This document shows positions 1 to 5,447 of a DNA stretch of 5,447 nucleotides, one piece after another. The stretch is taken from the NCBI GenBank assembly GCA_030018795.1, contig JASEHA010000184.1:1-5447 (forward strand), read 5' to 3'. The DNA is from a bacterium. Its GTDB lineage: Bacteria > UBA9089 > CG2-30-40-21. Each line of letters starts with the position of its first letter. Within the stretch, counting starts at the first letter, position 1. The notes below the pieces were generated by a model. It saw only the letters and a list, made by a program, of their open reading frames with translations, had not been told where the DNA came from and searched no databases. A program made the position numbers and the translations under genes.

Positions 1-1
1 T

Positions 2-532
2 CTGTTTGGCTGGAGAATGATGAGGGTGCTGGTCTTTCCAGTAGGCTTTCTGTTCTTCATGATCCCATTCCCGGATGTTTTTACCATATTTTTGACATAT
101 AAACTAAAGATGATGGCCACACATGGGGCAGTAGCAACGGTTAATACCATTGGTATCCCATGTATGGCAGAAGGGGCAAAAATAATTTTACCAGATACAT
201 TTCTGGAGGTGGGTGCGCCCTGCAGCGGGATAAGATCGCTTATCTCATTGCTTGCCCTGGGGGCATTGTTTGCTTATTTGCTTAATATTTCTATGATAAG
301 AAGGGCAATTGTCTTTTTATCGACAATCCCTATTGCCTTGTTGTCTAATGTTATCAGGATAGTTTTGCTTTGTCTGGTGGCACATATCTATGGAAAAGAG
401 GCAGCATTGCCTGGTAGTTTTTCCCATGATTTTACAGGGTTTCTTGTGTTTATCATAGCCTTTGGCTGCCTTTATGGTGTAGGAGGCATGGTATCTCCTA
501 ATGTGGCTAATAGCAGCGAGAGGGAGGAATAA
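2..532 (+). CDS. Exosortase (transpeptidase-like membrane protease), C-terminal part, 5'-truncated by window edge
   Basis: Exosortases are polytopic inner-membrane cysteine proteases/transpeptidases that recognise a C-terminal tripartite tag (PEP-CTERM type) on exported proteins and cleave it. The open frame runs in from the left edge (in frame from base 2), so the start codon and the first helices lie outside. The segment FPVGFLFFMIPFPD is the usual exosortase mid-protein motif. The three expected catalytic positions are present: Cys in the CSGIRSL motif (codon 221-223), Arg in SNVIRI (codon 356-358) and His in SHD (codon 425-427). At least three hydrophobic helices surround them, and the protein ends in a short hydrophilic tail (NSSEREE). 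About 176 residues are visible, consistent with the C-terminal part of a protein of roughly 280-300 residues. It lacks the fused EpsI domain found in XrtA-type proteins; EpsI is the next gene. The family call is firm; the exosortase subtype and exact substrate tag cannot be told from this fragment. Confidence 0.92.
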   Translation: MFGWRMMRVLVFPVGFLFFMIPFPDVFTIFLTYKLKMMATHGAVATVNTIGIPCMAEGAKIILPDTFLEVGAPCSGIRSLISLLALGALFAYLLNISMIRRAIVFLSTIPIALLSNVIRIVLLCLVAHIYGKEAALPGSFSHDFTGFLVFIIAFGCLYGVGGMVSPNVANSSEREE

Positions 533-538
533 TTTAGT

Positions 539-555
539 GCAAGCATCTTGCTTGC
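539..555. repeat. Small perfect inverted repeat (6-bp stem, 5-nt loop) between exosortase and epsI-like genes
   Basis: GCAAGC (539-544) and GCTTGC (550-555) are perfect reverse complements around the loop ATCTT. Two G-T pairs could extend the stem outwards. No T-tract follows, so it is not a standard intrinsic terminator. It lies 7 nt after the exosortase stop and upstream of the epsI-like ribosome binding site. It could be an mRNA processing or stability hairpin, or one copy of a dispersed palindromic repeat. No second copy is seen in this window. Confidence 0.5.
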
Positions 556-593
556 GTAAAACAAATAAGCGAAGATAATGAGGGTGGAGAATA

Positions 594-1298
594 GTGCCGA
601 AAATTTGTGGGTGCAGTGGAAAATCGATATTACAACAACCTTACTGGCAGGTTGTAATCTTGTTAATTGTCTTGTTGCCAATAGTTATCGTGCTGGCTAT
701 GCCTGCTAAGGTTCATAGGGATTTTAATCTGGCAGGAATTCCATTGCAGATTGGTGATTGGGTAGGACAGGATATGGAGATACCCAAACGGGAATATGAT
801 ATGCTCAGTCCGGATGACTTGTTAATGCGTCAGTATATAAATACTAAGGGTGAGAGTATCCTTTTGTATATTGTGGTAAGTGTTGAAAATCGAGAAACAT
901 TTCATCCACCTGAGCTTTGTTATGATGGTGCTGGGTCTCAGCTCTTTGAAGAAAAAACAGAAGAGATTGATCTGGGAGGAGAAAAACCATTTTCTAAGAT
1001 TAAAGCCCATGTGATGCATATAAAAATAAAAGAAAGGGATGAATTAGTTCTTAATTGGTATATGGCTGGGACAATGGTTGCAGATAATTTTTATTTGCAT
1101 CAGCTTAATTTTGTCTTAAAACAGATAATAAACCATAATAGTCCCGGAGCCATGATTCGTGTTTCAACCCCATTAGTAAAAGGGGATATAAAATCAGGCA
1201 TGGAAAGGGAGAAAAGATTCTTAAGGGAATTGAGTCCGTTTTTATCACAACATCTTTTTGAAAGAAAGGAGGCAAAGACTACAGATTGTGGTCAATAA
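594..1298 (+). CDS. EpsI-family protein (DUF3485), stand-alone exosortase-associated protein
   Basis: This 234-residue protein belongs to the EpsI/DUF3485 family, found either fused to the C-terminus of exosortases or, as here, encoded directly next to one. Its precise activity is not established; the association suggests a role in exosortase-dependent sorting or the linked exopolysaccharide pathway. Visible features are a single N-terminal membrane helix (about residues 18-36), a family-typical IPLQIGDW segment (49-56), the hallmark HPPELCY motif (104-110) with conserved His and Cys, and an LVLNWY strand (151-156). The bulk of the protein after the helix would lie outside the cytoplasm. The start is GTG at 594: an in-frame TGA at 579-581 blocks any longer frame, and GGAG at 586-589 lies just upstream, though the 4-nt spacing is tight. 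The N-terminus contains a small Cys pair (CGC, residues 5-7). The stop at 1296-1298 is almost in contact with the next gene, implying co-transcription. Confidence 0.9.
   Translation: MPKICGCSGKSILQQPYWQVVILLIVLLPIVIVLAMPAKVHRDFNLAGIPLQIGDWVGQDMEIPKREYDMLSPDDLLMRQYINTKGESILLYIVVSVENRETFHPPELCYDGAGSQLFEEKTEEIDLGGEKPFSKIKAHVMHIKIKERDELVLNWYMAGTMVADNFYLHQLNFVLKQIINHNSPGAMIRVSTPLVKGDIKSGMEREKRFLRELSPFLSQHLFERKEAKTTDCGQ
1265..1272 (+). promoter_or_regulatory. Strong Shine-Dalgarno sequence inside the end of the epsI-like gene
   Basis: AAAGGAGG matches the anti-Shine-Dalgarno core very well and presumably serves the downstream membrane-protein gene. No ATG lies at the usual 5-10 nt. The in-frame options are GTG at 1288 (15-nt spacing) and ATG at 1303 (30-nt spacing). 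The same bases encode residues around Arg-Lys-Glu of the upstream protein, so part of the match may be fortuitous. Confidence 0.5.
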
Positions 1299-1302
1299 AA
1301 AA

Positions 1303-2184
1303 ATGAAAGGAAATTTGATTGATAAGTTGTTTTTTTGCGGTGATGTGTGGAAGATATCTTTTAAGAGTATGTGGCAATGTCCAGCTATATTTTTGCCTTT
1401 TGCTATTATTACCCTGTGTGAAATAATCCTTTTGATTATCTTGCTTCTGTCGCCTCATCCGATAATGGAACCATTGCTTGGTCCTCCTATCCGAAGATTT
1501 TTTGGGGAGATGTTCTTGCATTATCCCTATAATTTTTCGTTACTTCCAACGTTGTTTGAATATGCAAGTCTGCCCTTAAGCCTGTTGCTTATGCCTTTAA
1601 TGTGTGCCGCAACAGTTGGAATGACAGCTTTTGTAGTTAATGGAGAAAAAGCAAAGCTTAAAAAAAATCTGGGGTTAGCTGTAAAAAAATATGTGCCGTC
1701 ACTATTTTTATGGATAATTGTTCTTTTTATCTATATTTGTATCTTTATGCTTCTTAAATTTTTAGCCGTACAGTGTTATCCGCCTGCCCTGGCAAAAATT
1801 CTCCATATACCTTCATGGAGGATGTTTACTATTTGCCAATACTTAAGTCTATTTGTCTGTTTGTTGGTGGAGCCGTTTTTGGCTTATGCTATTCCTGTCA
1901 TGATATTAGAAAAAAAGAAGCTGTTTTCAGCCATAAAAGAGGGGATAATTGTTGGTTGGTCGCTGTATCTTCCAACCATTGTTTTAATCTTGGTCCCTGC
2001 ATTATTTGGTGCTTGTATGGTGCTGATTAAACAAAAGATGCTTTCTTTCTTTATAAACTTTTTGCCAGAAAGTGTATTGGGCGTAATGGCCGGCGGATTT
2101 ATTCTAACGCTGTTTATAGGGGTGTTGATGACTACCTCTTTGACCGTATTATTTCTAATTAAGAGGCAGGGTATAAATGAATAA
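1303..2184 (+). CDS. Uncharacterised six-helix integral membrane protein of the exosortase operon
   Basis: I do not recognise a named family with certainty. From ATG 1303 the protein has 293 residues and about six hydrophobic helices: roughly 29-50, 85-112, 131-155, 173-200, 219-242 and 257-286. Two basic loops (about 113-130, with KAKLKK, and 202-214, LEKKKLFSAIKEG) should be cytoplasmic. The pattern of a Pro-rich helix followed by a 'leucine-glutamate-lysine ... AIKEG' loop resembles the repeated membrane unit of DUF4013/GPDPase-membrane-type proteins, but this is only a resemblance. No catalytic motif is apparent. The start is uncertain: a TTG at 1258 opens the frame but lacks a ribosome binding site, GTG 1288 lies 15 nt after AAAGGAGG, and ATG 1303 follows the upstream stop by 4 nt. 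I prefer ATG 1303 on coupling grounds. The 3' end overlaps the lipoprotein gene by 8 nt. Its position inside the operon suggests an inner-membrane helper of sorting or polysaccharide export. Confidence 0.8.
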   Translation: MKGNLIDKLFFCGDVWKISFKSMWQCPAIFLPFAIITLCEIILLIILLLSPHPIMEPLLGPPIRRFFGEMFLHYPYNFSLLPTLFEYASLPLSLLLMPLMCAATVGMTAFVVNGEKAKLKKNLGLAVKKYVPSLFLWIIVLFIYICIFMLLKFLAVQCYPPALAKILHIPSWRMFTICQYLSLFVCLLVEPFLAYAIPVMILEKKKLFSAIKEGIIVGWSLYLPTIVLILVPALFGACMVLIKQKMLSFFINFLPESVLGVMAGGFILTLFIGVLMTTSLTVLFLIKRQGINE

Positions 2185-3079
2185 TATTTTTATGAGTGTT
2201 AAGTGTCGTACCTTTATTTGTATGATAGGCTTGCTGTTGCTGGTTGGATGTAGTAAGGAATATATGGCTGAAAGGATGTGTTGGTATGCAAATAAGCTGT
2301 ATGCTCAGATTATAAAAAATCCAGATAAGTCCTCTGAATATGAGGTAAAGATGACTATAGGTGCCTTTCAGGATATCTTGCGTATTTATCCAGAATGGGA
2401 TAATGCATCTCAACTCCAGTTTAATATCGCTAATATCTATTTTTTGAAAAAAAAGTATCCACAAGCAAGAAAAGAATTTAAGAATTTACAGGATAAATAT
2501 CCAGAACAGATAAATATGTGCCTTCAGGCTCAAATGTCTATTGGTCGTACATATGAGATGGAGAAAAAATGGGATAAGGCATTAGTCTGTTATCAAAAAA
2601 TAATCACAGATTATCCTGTTAGTTATCCAACATTGCAGCTTTTATGTTATATTGCTGATTATTATGATGCATATAAGCAAGATGATAAGGCACAGGAGGC
2701 TTATGTTCAGGCAATTAATCATTATGAGAGGCTTATCAAGGATTATACGGGAACACAGGTAGAGGCAACTGCCTGGGAATTTATTTTGGATATCTATAAA
2801 AAGCAGAAACAATATGATAAAACAGTGGAAACATTACAGCGAATAATAAATGCTCACCCTGAAAGTAATCGGGCGGCTGTGGCTCTATATGAGATGGCTG
2901 CAATGTATCTGGATGTTCTCAAGAAACCTGAAGAGGCTTTTGGATATTATAAGAGTTTTGTAGTAAAATATCCAGAGCATAAATTGGTGCAATCTGCTAA
3001 TACGAAGATGGAGTCTATTGCTATGTCGTTTCCACAATTGGGGCTGAAGCCTCCAATCAGGAAAAGGATTGTAGAATAA
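2177..3079 (+). CDS. TPR-repeat lipoprotein
   Basis: The 300-residue product starts with a lipoprotein signal peptide: a basic N-region, a hydrophobic core (about 14-22) and the lipobox LVGC, with the lipidated Cys predicted at residue 25 followed by Ser, which favours the outer membrane under the +2 rule. The rest is helical with TPR-like units at about 77-110, 114-147, 152-187, 195-230 and 233-268, each ending in the Tyr-Pro or His-Pro turn typical of BamD/YbgF-type repeats (KYPE, DYPV, AHPES, KYPEH). TPR lipoproteins act as scaffolds for envelope complexes; in exosortase/exopolysaccharide loci they probably support secretion or assembly at the outer membrane, though the partner is not visible here. 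It is much shorter than the long TPR lipoprotein PrsT of some PEP-CTERM loci. ATG 2177 overlaps the previous stop by 8 nt with a purine-rich AGAGGCAGGG upstream; ATG 2192 would also leave a usable signal peptide. A terminator follows 35 nt after the stop. Confidence 0.88.
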   Translation: MNNIFMSVKCRTFICMIGLLLLVGCSKEYMAERMCWYANKLYAQIIKNPDKSSEYEVKMTIGAFQDILRIYPEWDNASQLQFNIANIYFLKKKYPQARKEFKNLQDKYPEQINMCLQAQMSIGRTYEMEKKWDKALVCYQKIITDYPVSYPTLQLLCYIADYYDAYKQDDKAQEAYVQAINHYERLIKDYTGTQVEATAWEFILDIYKKQKQYDKTVETLQRIINAHPESNRAAVALYEMAAMYLDVLKKPEEAFGYYKSFVVKYPEHKLVQSANTKMESIAMSFPQLGLKPPIRKRIVE

Positions 3080-3113
3080 TTGCAAATAAACAGCAAAAAA
3101 ATCACTAATTGTT

Positions 3114-3145
3114 AAAAAAGACACGATTATCGTGTCCTTTTTTTT
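3114..3145 (+). terminator. Intrinsic (Rho-independent) terminator, probably bidirectional
   Basis: A perfect 7-bp stem, GACACGA (3120-3126) with TCGTGTC (3130-3136), encloses a TTA loop and is followed by C and eight T residues (3138-3145). Six A residues precede the stem (3114-3119), so the reverse strand also carries a stem plus T-tract. It lies 35 nt after the TPR lipoprotein stop and closes that operon. It directly abuts the ribosome binding region of the heparinase-like gene, so it may also act as an attenuator. Confidence 0.88.
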
Positions 3146-3164
3146 GGAGGAAATTTGGAGGAAA
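3143..3164 (+). repeat. Perfect 11-bp tandem duplication carrying two Shine-Dalgarno sequences
   Basis: TTTGGAGGAAA occurs twice back to back (3143-3153 and 3154-3164), giving GGAGG at 3146-3150 and at 3157-3161. The second copy lies 6 nt before GTG 3168 and is the functional ribosome binding site by spacing; the first is 17 nt away. The first copy starts within the terminator T-tract. The duplication decides the start codon of the downstream gene. Confidence 0.8.
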
Positions 3165-3167
3165 ATA

Positions 3168-5309
3168 GTGCGTCTTATTAGTAAGCTTCAAAAGATGTCT
3201 GTAGCAGAGATTACTTTTAGATGTTCAGGGCTTTTTTGTGAACTGGCTGAACGGATTGCACAGTATGCAGAAGCAGGAAAACTATGCTCCTATGGGACTG
3301 ATGTAGCATTTTTTCAAAAAATAGCCCTAAAAGAAAAATCAGCAGATGGTTTATTGAATCATATGCGAACAAGACAGGGGGTTGCTTTTTTTGTTGATGA
3401 GCACAATAAACCATCCATGCTTGAAACTATAAATAAACAGTATCCTCGATATATTCAACAGGCAATAGAGAGTGGAGATAAGATATGCAGGCATGAATTT
3501 TCTTTTTTGGGCATTGAGGCTAAGTATGAGAATAATATCTCATGGACAAAGGATCCTGTTGGCTTGAAGGCATGGCCCATGAAATTTTATGCAGATGTGA
3601 ATATCTCTGATAAGAATATCGGGGATGTTAAGCATGTTTGGGAATTAAACAGGCATCAGTTTTTTGTTGACATTGGCAAGGCATACTGGCTTTCTGGAGA
3701 CGAAAGATATGCTCAAAAGTTTTTTGCTCTTGTTACCTCGTGGATAGACGATAATCCATATAACACAGGGGTAAACTGGACAAGTGCCTTAGAGGTAGCG
3801 GTTAGGGGTATTTCCTGGTTATGGGCATATAATTTTTGTCTTCACTCTTCATTTTTGACACCAGAAATCAATCTGAAGATATTAAAGTCTTTTTATCAGC
3901 ATGCACAATATCTTGAGAGGCATCTTTCTATTTATTCTAGCCCGTATAACCATCTTATCGGTGAATTATCTGCCCTGTTTATGATAGGTACTGTTTTTCC
4001 TGAGTTCAAAGAGGCTATGGGCTGGAGGGAAAAAGGCTGGAAAATGCTTGAAGATGAAATAGAAAAGCAATTTCATCAGGATGGTGGCATTGTAGAGCAG
4101 GCAACATTTTATCATCATTTTACCCTTGGCTTTTACCTGATGTCTGCTCTGTTAAGGAAGATGAATGGGTGTCAGGTGTCAGACAGGGTGCTTAAGGGCA
4201 TTGAAAAGGCAATGGAGTTTTCTATGTATATGACCAGACCAGATGGGTTAATTCCTATGATCGGGGATATTGATAATGCCCGGTCAATCTATATTGAAAA
4301 CCCTCCAATGTGGAATTTTTCTGCATTTTTGTCTACAGGGGCAGTGCTTTTTAATCGTGGTGATATAAAAAAGATTGCTCAGGAGTACCACTCTGGTAGT
4401 GGTTTTAGTGAGGATTCCTTGTGGCTTCTTGGGATGGATGGTATGAAAAAATATCAGGAAATTGCTGCTGTTTATCCAGAAATTACTTCAAAGGCATTGG
4501 ATAAGAGTGGGTATTATGTCATGAGAAGCGACTGGAACAGGGATAGCCATTACCTATGCTTTGATTGTGGTGAGATAGCAGATGGGTTGTTTAAGGATTC
4601 TACGCCCTCTGCAGCACATGGCCATGCGGATCTATTATCGTTTGAGTTGTCAGCTTTTGGATATCCTATGATTATTGATCCTGGTTTTTATACCTATAAT
4701 GGGGATGAACGTCTACATTATTATTTCAGGCAGACAAGGGCTCATAATACAATCGTTGTTGATGAACAATCTCAGGCTAAAGAGGCAGGTAAAATGGCTT
4801 GGTCAAATGTGCCTGACTATAGGTTGGAAAAATGGATAACAAACAACGAATTTGACCTTGCGATTGGTTCTCATGATGGATATAAACCTGTTATTCATAA
4901 AAGAGCTGTCTCGTTTAAGAAGAAAGGGGTGTCACCCATGTTCCCTGAGTATTGGATTATACATGATTTTCTTGAGGGGTCCGGGGAACATCTTGTTAAA
5001 AGCTATTTCCATTTTGCCCCCGGTGTAAAAGCAGAAATTGATGGAAAAACGATTGTGGTGCGGCATCCTGAAAAGATAGGTTTGGTGATTCAGTCAATGG
5101 ATAGCGTGAATGGAAGGGATATTGTGACACTGGGTGTTGATGTTATTGATACAGGTGATATCCCAGATGGGGGATGGATAGCCCCGGGCTATGGCTCCTT
5201 GATGTTCGCCCCAATTTTAAGGTATCAGGGTATGGTGAAATTGCCGTGTGAGATAGTTACTGCTATTTATCCATTCAAAGGGGATGTTCCACCATATAGT
5301 GTAATTTAA
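3168..5309 (+). CDS. Heparinase II/III-family protein (polysaccharide lyase-like)
   Basis: This 713-residue protein has the two-domain architecture of heparinase II/III and alginate lyase (PL15/PL17/PL21-like) enzymes, which cleave uronic-acid-containing polysaccharides by beta-elimination. The helical alpha/alpha-toroid part carries the family motifs WELNRH (158-163) and GVNWTSALE (201-209), then YNHLIGEL with Asn261-His262 and EQATFYHHF with Tyr315; the Asn-His to Tyr spacing matches known lyase active sites. The beta-sandwich domain starts near GYYVMRSDW (about 448) and contains HGHAD (484-488) and RAHNTIVVDE (524 onward, His526-Asn527). All expected active-site residues look present, so it should be catalytic. 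There is no signal peptide: the N-terminus reads MRLISKLQKMSVAEITFR, typical of exopolysaccharide-locus members of this family. The start is GTG 3168, chosen for GGAGG at 6 nt; the longer frame from GTG 3132 begins inside the terminator stem. The likely role is trimming or turnover of the exopolysaccharide made by the locus; the substrate is unknown. Confidence 0.92.
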   Translation: MRLISKLQKMSVAEITFRCSGLFCELAERIAQYAEAGKLCSYGTDVAFFQKIALKEKSADGLLNHMRTRQGVAFFVDEHNKPSMLETINKQYPRYIQQAIESGDKICRHEFSFLGIEAKYENNISWTKDPVGLKAWPMKFYADVNISDKNIGDVKHVWELNRHQFFVDIGKAYWLSGDERYAQKFFALVTSWIDDNPYNTGVNWTSALEVAVRGISWLWAYNFCLHSSFLTPEINLKILKSFYQHAQYLERHLSIYSSPYNHLIGELSALFMIGTVFPEFKEAMGWREKGWKMLEDEIEKQFHQDGGIVEQATFYHHFTLGFYLMSALLRKMNGCQVSDRVLKGIEKAMEFSMYMTRPDGLIPMIGDIDNARSIYIENPPMWNFSAFLSTGAVLFNRGDIKKIAQEYHSGSGFSEDSLWLLGMDGMKKYQEIAAVYPEITSKALDKSGYYVMRSDWNRDSHYLCFDCGEIADGLFKDSTPSAAHGHADLLSFELSAFGYPMIIDPGFYTYNGDERLHYYFRQTRAHNTIVVDEQSQAKEAGKMAWSNVPDYRLEKWITNNEFDLAIGSHDGYKPVIHKRAVSFKKKGVSPMFPEYWIIHDFLEGSGEHLVKSYFHFAPGVKAEIDGKTIVVRHPEKIGLVIQSMDSVNGRDIVTLGVDVIDTGDIPDGGWIAPGYGSLMFAPILRYQGMVKLPCEIVTAIYPFKGDVPPYSVI

Positions 5310-5312
5310 AAC

Positions 5313-5344
5313 AATAAATTTCCCTGAATTCAAGGAATAAATTT
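5313..5344. repeat. Imperfect palindrome flanked by direct repeats after the heparinase-like gene
   Basis: The 18-bp segment 5320-5337 is palindromic except for one mismatched pair: TTCC, C, TGAATTCA, A, GGAA. The 9-base sequence AATAAATTT occurs on each side (5313-5321 and 5336-5344), slightly overlapping the palindrome. It begins 4 nt after the stop codon. There is no T-tract of terminator quality. A protein-binding site or a chance AT-rich palindrome are both possible. Confidence 0.35.
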
Positions 5345-5428
5345 GGTCTAAAAAGTGGGCTGAAATAGCGTTTGTATAACTCGATGTTCAAGTTTTTAAC
5401 CTACGATTCTTTCAGTCAAAAATAGATG

Positions 5429-5447
5429 AGTGAAACGAAGTTTCACT
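5429..5447. repeat. Perfect inverted repeat at the right window edge, possible terminator or dispersed repeat
   Basis: AGTGAAAC (5429-5436) and GTTTCACT (5440-5447) form a perfect 8-bp stem with a GAA loop. The window ends on the last base of the stem, so neither an outward extension nor a following T-tract can be seen. It lies 119 nt after the heparinase-like stop and could be its transcription terminator or one copy of a short palindromic intergenic repeat. Confidence 0.55.

Noticed and set aside
1258..1302. TTG 1258 as start of the membrane-protein gene
   Set aside because: No ribosome binding sequence precedes it, and it would place the strong Shine-Dalgarno at 1265-1272 inside the gene; GTG 1288 or ATG 1303 is more plausible.
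472..1521. Minus-strand open frames at 472-681, 822-1019 and 1279-1521
   Set aside because: They lie opposite well-supported genes, have low-complexity composition without recognisable motifs, and lack convincing ribosome binding sites.
1773..2030. Second + strand frame inside the membrane-protein gene
   Set aside because: It lies wholly within the membrane-protein frame, whose regular helix pattern and operon overlap support it as the coding frame.
3132..3167. Longer start (GTG 3132) for the heparinase-like gene
   Set aside because: This GTG lies in the 3' arm of the terminator hairpin and has no ribosome binding site; the extra residues come from the T-tract and duplicated Shine-Dalgarno segment. 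GTG 3168 has GGAGG at 6 nt and gives the family-typical N-terminus.
2159..3414. Minus-strand open frames at 2159-2464, 2885-3124 and 3217-3414
   Set aside because: They are antisense to the TPR lipoprotein and heparinase-like genes, show no family motifs, and one runs into the terminator region.
4165..4180. Tandem GGTGTCA copies within the heparinase-like gene
   Set aside because: Only two 7-base copies, out of codon phase with each other and without any protein repeat; likely chance.
4387..4403. Inverted repeat ACCACT-CTGGT-AGTGGT within the heparinase-like gene
   Set aside because: A 6-bp stem in the middle of a long coding region, encoding an ordinary Ser/Gly loop, is expected by chance.
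5371..5386. TATAAC -10-like box followed by an ATG at 5384
   Set aside because: No acceptable -35 at the right distance, and the ATG opens a frame of only 13 codons with no ribosome binding site.
1..5447. CRISPR array, insertion sequence, tRNA or rRNA
   Set aside because: No regularly spaced repeats, transposase motifs, or structured RNA gene sequences were seen; the non-coding gaps are all short.

Overview
The window is an AT-rich stretch of bacterial chromosome with all genes on the + strand, reading as part of a surface-protein-sorting and exopolysaccharide (exosortase/PEP-CTERM type) locus. From 5' to 3' it holds: the C-terminal part of an exosortase cut by the window edge; a separate EpsI-family (DUF3485) protein; a six-helix inner-membrane protein that I cannot name; a TPR-repeat lipoprotein; a strong intrinsic terminator; and a full-length heparinase II/III-family polysaccharide lyase-like protein. 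A short 3' intergenic stretch with two palindromic elements follows.

The exosortase, a lipoprotein with a clear lipobox, and the envelope-directed gene content point to a diderm (Gram-negative-type) bacterium. The base composition is clearly below 50% G+C by eye. Exosortase loci with stand-alone EpsI and heparinase-like genes occur in Planctomycetota, Desulfobacterota, Omnitrophota and others. An AT-rich planctomycete (for example anammox-related) is possible, but the sequence alone does not settle this.

Layout: exosortase (2-532, partial) is separated by 61 nt, containing a small hairpin, from epsI-like (594-1298). The membrane-protein gene starts at or within a few bases of the epsI stop (1303, or GTG 1288 if it overlaps), and the TPR lipoprotein gene (2177-3079) overlaps it by 8 nt. 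These spacings indicate one transcript with translational coupling. The run ends at an intrinsic terminator (3114-3145). The heparinase-like gene (3168-5309) begins only 22 nt after the terminator T-tract, behind a tandemly duplicated Shine-Dalgarno segment, so its transcription depends either on terminator read-through or on a promoter just upstream.

Inferred joint function: the exosortase, with EpsI, cleaves and processes C-terminally tagged exported proteins. The membrane protein and TPR lipoprotein probably assist assembly or export at the envelope, and the lyase-like protein trims or turns over the exopolysaccharide made by the wider locus. The gene families are well supported. The roles of the membrane protein and TPR lipoprotein, and the regulatory reading of the terminator/ribosome-binding-site junction, are inference.
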